Part shown: one piece after another, positions 34,168-42,090 of the stretch
How positions within the stretch are numbered: the stretch's first letter is position 1
Layout: every line of letters starts with the position of its first letter
Assembly (NCBI RefSeq): GCF_020400725.1
Contig: NZ_JAINVG010000030.1
Coordinates: 1-64,000 of the forward strand
DNA length: 64,000 nucleotides
Source: Streptomyces sp. NK15101
GTDB lineage: Bacteria; Actinomycetota; Actinomycetes; Streptomycetales; Streptomycetaceae
Reading direction: 5' to 3'
Notes under the pieces: model-generated
Database searches by the model: none
The model's input: the letters and a program-made list of their open reading frames with translations, nothing else
Told to the model about the DNA's origin: nothing
Program-made: the position numbers and the translations under genes

Positions 34168-34264
34168 CAGTGTCCGGCCGAGGCTCCGGGGGACAGGCCC
34201 GGAGGGGCGCGGCGCCTGGGGGACAGGCCCGGGCGCCGCGCCTCGGCCGCGACGGCGCGGGGTC

Positions 34265-36082
34265 CTACTCGACGGTGACGGACTTCGCCAGGTTGCGCGG
34301 CTTGTCGATGTCACGGCCCATGGCGAGCGCCGTGTGGTAGGCGAGGAGCTGGAGCGGGATGCCCATCAGGATCGGGTCCAGCTCGTCCTCGTTCTTCGGG
34401 ACGACGATGGTGTGGTCGGCCTTCGCCTGCGGCTGGTGGGCGACCGCGAGGATGCGGCCGCTGCGGGCCTTGATCTCCTCCAGGGCGGCGCGGTTCTTCT
34501 CCAGCAGGTCGTCGTCGGGGACGATCGCGACGGTCGGCAGGGCCGGCTCGATGAGGGCGAGCGGGCCGTGCTTCAGCTCGGAGGCCGGGTACGCCTCGGC
34601 GTGGATGTAGGAGATCTCCTTCAGCTTGAGGGAGGCCTCCAGGGCGACGGGGTAGCCGCGCACACGGCCGATGAACATCATCGACTGGGCGCCGGCGTAC
34701 TCCGCGGCGATCTCCTTGATCTGCTCCTCGGTCTTGAGGATCTCCTCGATCTGCGAGGGCAGCTTGCGCAGGCCCTCGATGATCCGCTTGCCGTCGGTGA
34801 CGGACAGGTCGCGGATGCGGCCCAGGTGCAGGGCGAGCAGCGCGAAGGCGGTGACCGTGTTGGTGAAGCACTTGGTGGAGACGACGCAGACCTCGGGGCC
34901 GGCGTGGACGTACACGCCGCCGTCGGCCTCGCGGGCGATGGCGGAGCCGACGACGTTGACGACGCCGAGGACGCGGGCGCCCTTCCGCTTGAGCTCCTGG
35001 ACGGCGGCGAGCACGTCGTAGGTCTCACCGGACTGGGAGACGGCGATGTAGAGGGTGTCGGGGTCCACGACCGGGTTGCGGTAGCGGAACTCCGAGGCCG
35101 GCTCGGCGTCGGCGGGGATGCGGGCCATGGACTCGATGAGCCCGGCGCCGATGAGGCCGGCGTGGTACGAGGTGCCGCAGCCGAGGATCTTGATGCGGCG
35201 GATGGTGCGGGCCTCGCGGGCGTCGAGGTTCAGGCCGCCCAGGTGCACGGTGGAGAAGCGGTCGTCGATCCGGCCGCGCAGCACGCGGTCGACCGCGTCG
35301 GGCTGCTCGGAGATCTCCTTGTGCATGTACGTGTCGTGGCCGCCCATGTCGTAGGAGGCGGCCTCCCACTCGACGGTCTCGGGGGTGGCCGTGGTGGAGG
35401 CGCCGGAGACCGTGTAGGTGCGGAAGTCGTCGGCCTTCAGGGTGGCCATCTCGCCGTCGTTCAGGGTGACGACCTGGCGGGTGTGGGCGATCAGGGCGGC
35501 GACGTCGGAGGCGACGAGCATCTCCTTCTCGCCGATGCCGAGGATGACCGGGGAGCCGTTGCGGGCCACCACGATGCGGTCGTTGAAGTCGGCGTGCATC
35601 ACGGCGATGCCGTAGGTGCCCTCGATGACCTTGAGGGCCTCGCGGACCTTCTCCTCGAGGGTCTCGGCCTCGGAGCGGGCGATGAGGTGGGTGATGACCT
35701 CGGTGTCCGTCTCGGAGGCGAAGACGACGCCGTCGGCCTCCAGCTTGGCGCGGAGCTCCTGGGCGTTGTCGACGATGCCGTTGTGGACGACCGCGACCTT
35801 GTTCTCGGGGTCCAGGTGCGGGTGCGAGTTGACGTCGCTCGGGGCGCCGTGCGTGGCCCAGCGGGTGTGGGCGATGCCGGTGGTGCCGGTGAAGCGCTTG
35901 GGGACCTTGGCCTCCAGGTCGCGGACGCGGCCCTTGGCCTTCACGACCTTCAGGCCGGAGGCCTTCGGGCTGGTGACGACCATGCCGGCCGAGTCGTAGC
36001 CCCGGTACTCCAGGCGCGCCAGGCCCTCCAGCAGCAGCGGGGCAACATCGCGCTTACCGATATAACCGACAATTCCGCACAT
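34265..36082 (-). CDS. glmS: Glutamine--fructose-6-phosphate aminotransferase (isomerizing)
   Basis: A 605-residue enzyme from ATG 36082. The N-terminal class II glutamine amidotransferase domain starts with the nucleophile Cys2 (MCGIVGYIG) and has TGIAHTRWATHG and VVHNGIVDN. Two SIS domains follow (about 290-425 and 455-590, with CGTSYHA, SQSGETYD and ASELKHGPLALIE). It makes glucosamine-6-phosphate, the first step to UDP-GlcNAc and also the effector that releases DasR. Streptomyces carry two glmS genes; by position this is probably the glmS2-type copy. It lies head-to-head with hex via a 500-bp region that contains a small gene and a DasR-like site. Confidence 0.97.
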   Translation of the reverse strand: MCGIVGYIGKRDVAPLLLEGLARLEYRGYDSAGMVVTSPKASGLKVVKAKGRVRDLEAKVPKRFTGTTGIAHTRWATHGAPSDVNSHPHLDPENKVAVVHNGIVDNAQELRAKLEADGVVFASETDTEVITHLIARSEAETLEEKVREALKVIEGTYGIAVMHADFNDRIVVARNGSPVILGIGEKEMLVASDVAALIAHTRQVVTLNDGEMATLKADDFRTYTVSGASTTATPETVEWEAASYDMGGHDTYMHKEISEQPDAVDRVLRGRIDDRFSTVHLGGLNLDAREARTIRRIKILGCGTSYHAGLIGAGLIESMARIPADAEPASEFRYRNPVVDPDTLYIAVSQSGETYDVLAAVQELKRKGARVLGVVNVVGSAIAREADGGVYVHAGPEVCVVSTKCFTNTVTAFALLALHLGRIRDLSVTDGKRIIEGLRKLPSQIEEILKTEEQIKEIAAEYAGAQSMMFIGRVRGYPVALEASLKLKEISYIHAEAYPASELKHGPLALIEPALPTVAIVPDDDLLEKNRAALEEIKARSGRILAVAHQPQAKADHTIVVPKNEDELDPILMGIPLQLLAYHTALAMGRDIDKPRNLAKSVTVE

Positions 36083-36119
36083 AAAGGTGAAACCCCTCCA
36101 GGTTGGTGATGAGTGCTGC

Positions 36120-36395
36120 TCAGCCGTAGACGATGCGGCGCAACTGCCGGAGCGAGAGCTCCGGCGGTGCCACCGCCCGGTGCGGGAGCTCCGCCGCGAT
36201 CCGTTCGAAGATCTCGGCGTTCACGGCGCCGCCGGACTGCAGTTCGCGGTGACGGCGGCGGACGAACTCCTCGGTCGTCTCGTCGAAGTACGCCAGCACG
36301 TCGAGCACCACCCGGGCGGCCTCACCGCGCTGGAGCGCGGTGCTGCGGACCAGGTGGTCGATGAGGTCGTCGTGCGACGGGCGGCGTTCGAGCAC
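36120..36395 (-). CDS. Conserved hypothetical helical protein upstream of glmS
   Basis: About 91 residues from GTG 36395 (VLERRPSHDDLIDHL...); an ATG at 36470 would add 25 unlikely residues. It is an all-helical protein with a conserved-looking core (HLVRSTALQRGEAARVVLDVLAYFDETTEEFVRRRHREL) and a C-terminal RQLRRIVYG. It ends 37 bp before the glmS start on the same strand, so the two are probably one transcript. I recognise no family; a DNA- or protein-binding role is possible. Confidence 0.6.
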   Translation of the reverse strand: MLERRPSHDDLIDHLVRSTALQRGEAARVVLDVLAYFDETTEEFVRRRHRELQSGGAVNAEIFERIAAELPHRAVAPPELSLRQLRRIVYG

Positions 36396-36484
36396 CCGTG
36401 CATACTGAGGGGTCTCCGGGGCCCTCCGCAAGAATCCTGCCCGAATTCGGGCAGGGCAGCCATGATCCACCCGCTTCCCCGGAC

Positions 36485-36502
36485 TCTTGGTCCAGACCTT
36501 GA
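36485..36502. promoter_or_regulatory. DasR-type operator before the hexosaminidase gene
   Basis: TCTTGGTCCAGACCTTGA contains TGGTCCAGACC, a close match to the DasR consensus, with two arm mismatches. It lies about 90 bp before the GH20 start and could also act on the divergent glmS unit. Confidence 0.72.
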
Positions 36503-36588
36503 CCCCGGAGAGGGGCGACGGTACGCAGGGCGACCAAGGGGATATACAGAACGACGGACGTGTCGATCACCCGAAGGGGAGCCCGCCT

Positions 36589-38226
36589 GTGAGACAGCGC
36601 CTGACGATTCCGCGCCTGATCGGACTTCTGCTCCTGTTCGCGACCGCCGGCGTCGGCTGCGGAGAGGCAGCCGCCGACAAGGGCACCGATGCCAAGACAC
36701 CCGGCAGGGCCGCCGCCGAACCCGAGGTCCGCCCGCTCGGCCGCATCGTGCCCGTACCCGCCTCCGTCACACCAGGGGGCGAGCCCTACACTCTCACCCC
36801 CACCACCCGCATCGGCATCGACGAGAACTCCGGCGAGTCCCGGGCCCTCGGTCAGTACCTCGCCGGACTCCTCCGCCCCGCCACCGGCTTCCCGCTCCCC
36901 GTCGTCGACGACCGCGCCGCCGGCCGCGGCATCCGGCTCCGCCTCGACCCCGACGAGACCGGCCTCGGCGACGAGGGCTACCGGCTGACCTCCGCACCCG
37001 ACGGCCTCACCCTCACCGCCCGCGAACCCGCCGGCCTCTTCCGCGGCGTCCAGACCGTCCGCCAGCAGCTCCCCTCCTCCGTCGAACGGAAGAGCGTCCA
37101 GCCGGGCCCCTGGAAGATCGCCGGCGGCACCGTCACCGACACCCCGCGCTACGCCTACCGGGGCGTGATGCTCGACGTCGCCCGCCACTTCTTCACCGTC
37201 GACGAGGTGAAGCGCTTCATCGACCAGGCCGCCCTCTACAAGGTCAACACCCTCCACCTGCACCTCTCCGACGACCAGGGCTGGCGCATCGCCGTCGACT
37301 CCTGGCCCCGCCTCACCACCCACGGCGGCTCCACCGAGGTCGGCGGCGGCCCCGGCGGCTTCTACACCAAGGCCCAGTACCGCGAGATCGTGGAGTACGC
37401 CGCCTCCCGCTACCAGGAGGTGATCCCCGAGATCGACATGCCCGGCCACACCAACGCGGCCCTCGCCTCCTACGCCGAGCTCACCTGCGACGGCGTCGCC
37501 CCGCCCCTCTACACCGGCACCAAGGTCGGCTTCAGCTCCCTGTGCGTGCCCCAGCCCGTCACGTACGACTTCGTCGACGACGTCGTCCGGGAGATCGCCG
37601 CCCTCACCCCCGGCCGCTACCTCCACATCGGCGGCGACGAGGCCCACTCCACCAGCCACGCCGACTACGTGGCCTTCATGGACAAGGTGCAGCCGGTCGT
37701 CGCCAAGTACGGCAAGACCGTCGTCGGCTGGCACCAGCTGACCGGTGCCACCCCCGCTGAGGGCGCCCTCGTCCAGTACTGGGGCCTCGACCGCACCCCC
37801 GCGGAGGAGAAGGAACGGGTCGCCGCGGCCGCCCGCAACGGCACGGGCCTGATCCTCTCGCCCGCCGACCGCACGTACCTCGACATGAAGTACACCAAGG
37901 ACACCCCGCTCGGCCTCGCCTGGGCCGGCTACGTCGAGGTCCGCAGGTCGTACGACTGGGACCCCGCCACCTACCTCCCCGGCGCCCCCGAGGACGCCGT
38001 CCGGGGCGTCGAGGCCCCGCTGTGGACCGAGACCCTCGACTCCACCGGCGACCTCGACGTCATGGCCTTCCCGCGCCTCCCGGGCATCGCCGAACTCGGC
38101 TGGTCCCCGGCGGCCGCCCACGACTGGGACGCGTACCGCGAGCGCCTCGCCGAACAGGCCCCGAGGTTCGACGCCCTCGGCATCACCTGGTACCGCTCCC
38201 CGGAGGTGCCCTGGCCGGCGGAGTAG
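36589..38226 (+). CDS. Beta-N-acetylhexosaminidase lipoprotein, GH20
   Basis: A 545-residue protein from GTG 36589 (AAGGGGAG before it). A lipoprotein signal (RLIGLLLLFATAGVGCG, lipobox Cys near 24) would anchor it outside the cell. A GH20b-like N-domain runs to about 180, then the GH20 barrel has YRGVMLDVARHFF, HLHLSDDQGWR, PEIDMPGHTNAAL and the catalytic Asp-Glu pair HIGGDEAHST (Asp350-Glu351). It cleaves chitobiose and chito-oligomers made by the chitinases to GlcNAc. A DasR-like operator controls it. In S. coelicolor the equivalent gene next to des is, from memory, hexA (SCO2786). Confidence 0.95.
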   Translation: MRQRLTIPRLIGLLLLFATAGVGCGEAAADKGTDAKTPGRAAAEPEVRPLGRIVPVPASVTPGGEPYTLTPTTRIGIDENSGESRALGQYLAGLLRPATGFPLPVVDDRAAGRGIRLRLDPDETGLGDEGYRLTSAPDGLTLTAREPAGLFRGVQTVRQQLPSSVERKSVQPGPWKIAGGTVTDTPRYAYRGVMLDVARHFFTVDEVKRFIDQAALYKVNTLHLHLSDDQGWRIAVDSWPRLTTHGGSTEVGGGPGGFYTKAQYREIVEYAASRYQEVIPEIDMPGHTNAALASYAELTCDGVAPPLYTGTKVGFSSLCVPQPVTYDFVDDVVREIAALTPGRYLHIGGDEAHSTSHADYVAFMDKVQPVVAKYGKTVVGWHQLTGATPAEGALVQYWGLDRTPAEEKERVAAAARNGTGLILSPADRTYLDMKYTKDTPLGLAWAGYVEVRRSYDWDPATYLPGAPEDAVRGVEAPLWTETLDSTGDLDVMAFPRLPGIAELGWSPAAAHDWDAYRERLAEQAPRFDALGITWYRSPEVPWPAE

Positions 38227-38250
38227 GGCCGTCGGAAGGCGGCGCAACGG

Positions 38251-38295
38251 GATGCGAGCCCCGCCGGAGGACCGTACTCCGGCGGGGCTCGCATC
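38251..38295. terminator. Perfect 19-bp hairpin between hex and desD
   Basis: GATGCGAGCCCCGCCGGAG and its exact complement flank a 7-base loop. It lies between convergent stops and can end both transcripts. Confidence 0.92.
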
Positions 38296-38314
38296 GGTCT
38301 CGAGGGCCTGCCCG

Positions 38315-40084
38315 TCAGGCGAACCGGGCGATCGGGTTCACCAGGTCGCCGACCAGCTGGAGGGCCGCCGACGGGTCCGCCAGGTCGACCATCTGCCGGT
38401 TGTTGCGGAGCTGGAGGCGGTTGAGGGCGGAGAGGGCGAAGGTCTCCGCGAACATGTCGTACCGCGCGAACCTCTCCGCCAGTTCCGGCTTCGACTCCTG
38501 GTAGTCGCGCACGCACTCCGCGACCGTCCGCCAGAAGCCGTCCTCGTCCAGGACGCCCTCCGCCGCCAGGGTCGCGCCCAGGAAGCGGAAGAAGCAGTCG
38601 AAGACGTCCGTGAAGACCGAGAGGAGCTTCATGTCCTCCGGGACCTCGGCGCGGACGCGCTCCACCGCCGGCGGGAGGACCGCCGTCGGGTCCATGACGC
38701 AGATCTCCTCGGCGATGTCCTTGAAGACCGCCCGGGCGACCGCGCCCCGCTCGTCCAGGACGAGGATCACGTTCTCGCCGTGCGGCATGTAGACCAGGTC
38801 GTACGCGTAGAAGCAGTGCAGGACCGGGAGGAGGTACGCGTCCAGGTACCCCCGCAGCCATGCCGTCGGCTCCAGGCCCGACTCCTTGATCAGCGCGCCC
38901 GCGAAGGACGCGCCCGCGCGGTCCAGGTGCAGGAGGGAGGCCATCGTCGCCAGGCGCTCGCCCTCGGCGAGGGCCGGCACCGGGGACTCGCGCCAGAGCG
39001 CGGCCAGCATCTTGCGGTAGGGGGAGTAGCGGTCGGTGGCGGCCTCGTACTCCAGGTGCCGGTAGCCGACCGCCGCCCGCTCGCGGATGATCGAGAACCG
39101 GGCCGACCTGAGCGTGGCGTCCGCCTCGATCAGACCGTGCAGCCAGTCGTTGATCGCCGGCGTGGCCTCCATGTACGCCGCCGACAGGCCCCGCATGAAG
39201 CCCATGTTGAGGACGGACAGGGCCGTCTTCACGTAGTGCTTGGCCGGGTCGGAGGTGTTGAAGAAGGTACGGATCGACTGCTGCGCCAGGTAGGCGTCGT
39301 CGCCCTCGCCCAGGTACACCAGGCGCTGCTGGGCGACCTCGGCGGCGAAGGTGACGGACAGCTTGTTCCACCACTGCCAGGGGTGGGCCGGCACGAGGAG
39401 GTAGTCGGCGAGGTCGAGACCGCGCTCGGCGAGGGTCGCGGCGAAGCCGTCCACCGTCGCGTCGCCCAGTTCGGCGCGGATGAACGCCTCGTACTCGATG
39501 CCCGTCCCGGCCGTGAAGGTGGCCCGGTCGCGGTGGGCCGCGAGCCAGATCAGGTGGATCTCGCTCGCCGCCTCGGGGGCGTAGGCCCGGTACTCGTCGA
39601 CGCCGAAGCCCAGCCGGCCGTTGTTGGCGACGAAGCAGGGGTGGCCCTCGGTCATCCCGGTCTCGATCGCCTGGAAGCCGGCGCGGGCCAGTTCGGCGGA
39701 GGTCACGGGCGGCTTGGTCGCCTTGTAGGCCGTGCCGGCCAGGGTGGAGGAGATCTCCTCCAGGTAGACCGGCAGGATCTCGTCGCTCAGGCCGAGGGAG
39801 CCGCGCAGCTCGGTGACGAACTGGAGGGCGTCCAGCGGGAGCTGCTCGTCGCCGCGGTGGCGGCTGATCGAATCCGGGTAGACCTGCCAGTGGTCCAGCG
39901 CGAAGCGGTCGGCGGTGAAGCGGTACTCGGTCGTGCCGTCGTCGCTGAGGACCTGGTAGCGGCTCTCGCCCAGCTCCTTGGGGTCCAGCAGCCGCTCGTG
40001 GGCGAACTCGGCGAGGCCCTTGCGGATCAGGGCGCGGTTGGCGGCGGCCCAGCGCTCGGGGGTGAGGTGTGCGACGGGGTTCAC
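38315..40084 (-). CDS. desD: DesD, desferrioxamine NIS synthetase
   Basis: A 589-residue IucA/IucC-family enzyme from GTG 40084, which overlaps the desC stop by GTGA. Family blocks are visible: TEGHPCFVANNGRLGFGVDEY, LLVPAHPWQWWNK (His/Trp of the ATP site), QQSIRTFFN, SARFSIIRERAAVGY and YDLVYMPHGENVILVLDE. It joins and cyclises N-hydroxy-N-succinyl (or acetyl) cadaverine units to desferrioxamine E/B with ATP. In this genome it is separated from desA-desB by the tnpB-like insertion. Confidence 0.97.
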   Translation of the reverse strand: MNPVAHLTPERWAAANRALIRKGLAEFAHERLLDPKELGESRYQVLSDDGTTEYRFTADRFALDHWQVYPDSISRHRGDEQLPLDALQFVTELRGSLGLSDEILPVYLEEISSTLAGTAYKATKPPVTSAELARAGFQAIETGMTEGHPCFVANNGRLGFGVDEYRAYAPEAASEIHLIWLAAHRDRATFTAGTGIEYEAFIRAELGDATVDGFAATLAERGLDLADYLLVPAHPWQWWNKLSVTFAAEVAQQRLVYLGEGDDAYLAQQSIRTFFNTSDPAKHYVKTALSVLNMGFMRGLSAAYMEATPAINDWLHGLIEADATLRSARFSIIRERAAVGYRHLEYEAATDRYSPYRKMLAALWRESPVPALAEGERLATMASLLHLDRAGASFAGALIKESGLEPTAWLRGYLDAYLLPVLHCFYAYDLVYMPHGENVILVLDERGAVARAVFKDIAEEICVMDPTAVLPPAVERVRAEVPEDMKLLSVFTDVFDCFFRFLGATLAAEGVLDEDGFWRTVAECVRDYQESKPELAERFARYDMFAETFALSALNRLQLRNNRQMVDLADPSAALQLVGDLVNPIARFA

Positions 40085-40635
40085 GCGGCGGCTCCGACGG
40101 CGGTCTCGAACTGGGCGCGGGTGCAGAAGCTCAGCAGGGCCTTCTTCTCGGGCTTCTGGATCTCGCGCTCGGGCACGAAGCCGACGGCCTCGTTGAGGGC
40201 GTGGACGGCCTTGTTGCGGACGTCGGGCTCGACGACCACGCGGGCGGTCGCCGGGTCGGAGAACAGCTCGGTCATCACGGCCGTGATCACGGTCCGGGTG
40301 AAGCCGTGCACGGGGGTGTCGGTGGGCGCGACGAGGAAGTGCATGCCGACGTCGCCGGGCCGCGGCTCGTAGAGCCCGACCAGTTCGACCCGCGAGGGGT
40401 CGTACCGCTCCATGAGGAAGGCGGGCTCGCCGTCGACGAGGCCGATGAAGGCGTCGTGGTGCGGGTTCGCGGCGATCGCCATGTACTCCCGCTCGACGTC
40501 CTGGAGCTTCGCGTCCTGCATCATCCAGAAGGCGGCCTTGGGGTGGGTGACCCAGGGGTGGATCAACTCGGCGTCCTTCAGGGGGTCGAGGGGGCGTATC
40601 TGGACGCCACCCGGGGACGTAGTGGTGCGGGACAT
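40081..40635 (-). CDS. desC: DesC, N-hydroxycadaverine acyltransferase
   Basis: A 184-residue GNAT-fold enzyme from ATG 40635 with GGAAG before it. It shows the IucB/RhbD-type features HPWVTHPKAAFWMMQDAKLQDV, PAFLMERYDPSRVELVG and HFLVAPTDTPVHGFTRTV. It acylates N-hydroxycadaverine with succinyl- or acetyl-CoA. Translation of desD is coupled to it. The 150 bp upstream belong to the inserted element rather than to desB, so the normal link to the desA promoter is interrupted; no iron box is seen in this stretch. Confidence 0.93.
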   Translation of the reverse strand: MSRTTTSPGGVQIRPLDPLKDAELIHPWVTHPKAAFWMMQDAKLQDVEREYMAIAANPHHDAFIGLVDGEPAFLMERYDPSRVELVGLYEPRPGDVGMHFLVAPTDTPVHGFTRTVITAVMTELFSDPATARVVVEPDVRNKAVHALNEAVGFVPEREIQKPEKKALLSFCTRAQFETAVGAAA

Positions 40636-40639
40636 GCGA

Positions 40640-42044
40640 TCTTCCTTCGAGGGCGGGCCGAATCCGGGCCTGGGTGAGGACGGGAAACCAAAGGGCGGAC
40701 GAGCGCCACGGGGATCGTGTCGCACATGCGTCCCATGGTGTCCGAGGCTTGAAGTCGTTTCGGTTTGGGTGCCAGCCTGGGACGTATGGCGCAGGGGGTG
40801 GTGAAGCGGGCGTTCAAGTACCGCTTCTTTCCGACCGACGAGCAGGCGGCGCTGCTCACGCGCACTTTCGGCTGCGTCCGGAAGGTCTACAACCTTGCCC
40901 TGGCAGAACGCGACCGGATGTGGCGTGACGAGCGGAGGCGGCTGAGGTACGGCGACACTTCGGCCCTGCTGACGCAATGGAAGCGAACCGAGGAGTGCGC
41001 GTGTCTCCAAGAGGTGTCCTGCGTCCCGCTGCAACAAGCGTTGCGTCACCTGCAGGCCGCGTTCACCGGCTTCTTCGACAAGCGGTCGAAGTACCCGCGA
41101 TTCAAATCGAAGAAGCGTTCGCGGGCTTCTGCCGAGTACACCCGCTCGGCGTTCGTGTACAGCGACGGTCGGTTGTCGTTGGCGAAGATGGCCGAGCCGC
41201 TGGACATCGTCTGGTCGCGGCCCCTTCCTACCGGGGCGGAGCCCTCGACAGTGACCGTCTCCCGGGACGGAGCCGGCCGCTGGTTCGTGTCGTTGCTCTG
41301 TGAAGATGCTTCGGTGGGTGCTCTGGCCGTCGTGGACACGGCGGTCGGCATCGACATGGGGCTCTCCTCGCTTCTCACCCTCACGCACGCGGTCCCGGGC
41401 CTGACCGACGAACAGGGAAAGGTGTCCGACCCGCGGTATGCGGAGCGAGACAGAGAACGGCTGGCCAAGGTTCAGCGTCGGCTTGCGAAGAAGACCGTGG
41501 GGTCGAAGAACCACGCCAAGGCGGCTCGCCGTGTCGCACGGGTTCATGCTCGGATCACTGATCGGAGGCGTGACTTCCTGCACCGACTGACCACCCGACT
41601 CGTTCGTGAGAATCAAACGATCGTGATCGAGGATCTGGCGGTACGGAGCATGGTGCGGAACCACTCGCTCGCACGGGCGATCTCCGACACCTCCTGGGCG
41701 GAGCTCCGCAGGCTTCTGGAGTACAAGTGCCAGTGGTACGGGCGGGTGCTGGTTGTCGTCGACCGATGGCACCCGAGCAGCAAGATCCGTTCGGCCTGCG
41801 GCACGACGAAAGCGCATCTCGCACTGAACGAACGCACCTTCCGGTGTGACAATCCCGCGTGTGGCCTGGTCCTGGACCGGGCCGTGAACGCGGCTCGCAA
41901 CATCCTGGCCGCCGGGCTGGCGGTGACAGTCTGTGGAGACAGTGGAAGACCTCAACGGAACTCTCCGGGCGGGCAGCGGTCGACGAAACAGAAAACCCAG
42001 TCAGTGATGGCGGGAGTCCCGGGCCCCGCGAGGCCCGGGGAAGG
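40640..42044 (+). mobile_element. IS1341-type (tnpB-only) insertion between desC and desB
   Basis: About 1.4 kb carrying only a tnpB-like gene, with no tnpA, lies between two genes that are adjacent in other des operons. The gene is opposite in strand to the operon. Exact ends cannot be set: I see no target duplication, as expected for IS200/IS605-group elements. The left end lies between the desC ribosome site (about 40648) and 40786. The right end lies close to the desB stop at 42045. A hairpin at 42017-42041 is near the right end. Confidence 0.7.
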
Positions 42045-42090
42045 TCAAACGGCGAACTCCTGGAACGCGATGGTCTTCTCTACGGGGTAG
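40786..42090 (+). CDS. tnpB: TnpB-like RNA-guided nuclease homologue with altered RuvC-III and zinc-finger residues
   Basis: A 434-residue protein from ATG 40786. The N-terminal OrfB helical domain (KRAFKYRFFPTDEQAALLTRTFGC) is followed by the RuvC core: motif I GIDMGL (Asp190), motif II IVIEDLAV (Glu282) and motif III LDRAVNAARN. TnpB proteins usually have DRDxNAA in motif III, and the second Asp is catalytic. Here it is Ala366 (GCC). The zinc finger normally starts SSKTCSxCG; here SSKIRSACG puts Arg335 at the first Cys, leaving Cys338, Cys354 and Cys359. The frame is otherwise intact. It may be nuclease-dead, either decaying or repurposed. The last 15 or so codons run into the desB 3' end on the opposite strand. 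Confidence 0.88.
   Translation: MAQGVVKRAFKYRFFPTDEQAALLTRTFGCVRKVYNLALAERDRMWRDERRRLRYGDTSALLTQWKRTEECACLQEVSCVPLQQALRHLQAAFTGFFDKRSKYPRFKSKKRSRASAEYTRSAFVYSDGRLSLAKMAEPLDIVWSRPLPTGAEPSTVTVSRDGAGRWFVSLLCEDASVGALAVVDTAVGIDMGLSSLLTLTHAVPGLTDEQGKVSDPRYAERDRERLAKVQRRLAKKTVGSKNHAKAARRVARVHARITDRRRDFLHRLTTRLVRENQTIVIEDLAVRSMVRNHSLARAISDTSWAELRRLLEYKCQWYGRVLVVVDRWHPSSKIRSACGTTKAHLALNERTFRCDNPACGLVLDRAVNAARNILAAGLAVTVCGDSGRPQRNSPGGQRSTKQKTQSVMAGVPGPARPGEGQTANSWNAMVFSTG
42017..42041. terminator. GC-rich hairpin just after the desB stop
   Basis: TCCCGGGCC and GGCCCGGGGA form a strong stem around CCGCGA, 4 bp beyond the desB stop. On the minus strand it may end the desAB transcript. On the plus strand it would be the last hairpin of a tnpB-linked guide RNA. 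No T-run is present. Confidence 0.5.

Noticed and set aside
40640..42044. Complete IS605-type element with tnpA
   Set aside because: No Y1 transposase frame is present on either side; only the tnpB-like gene is found.
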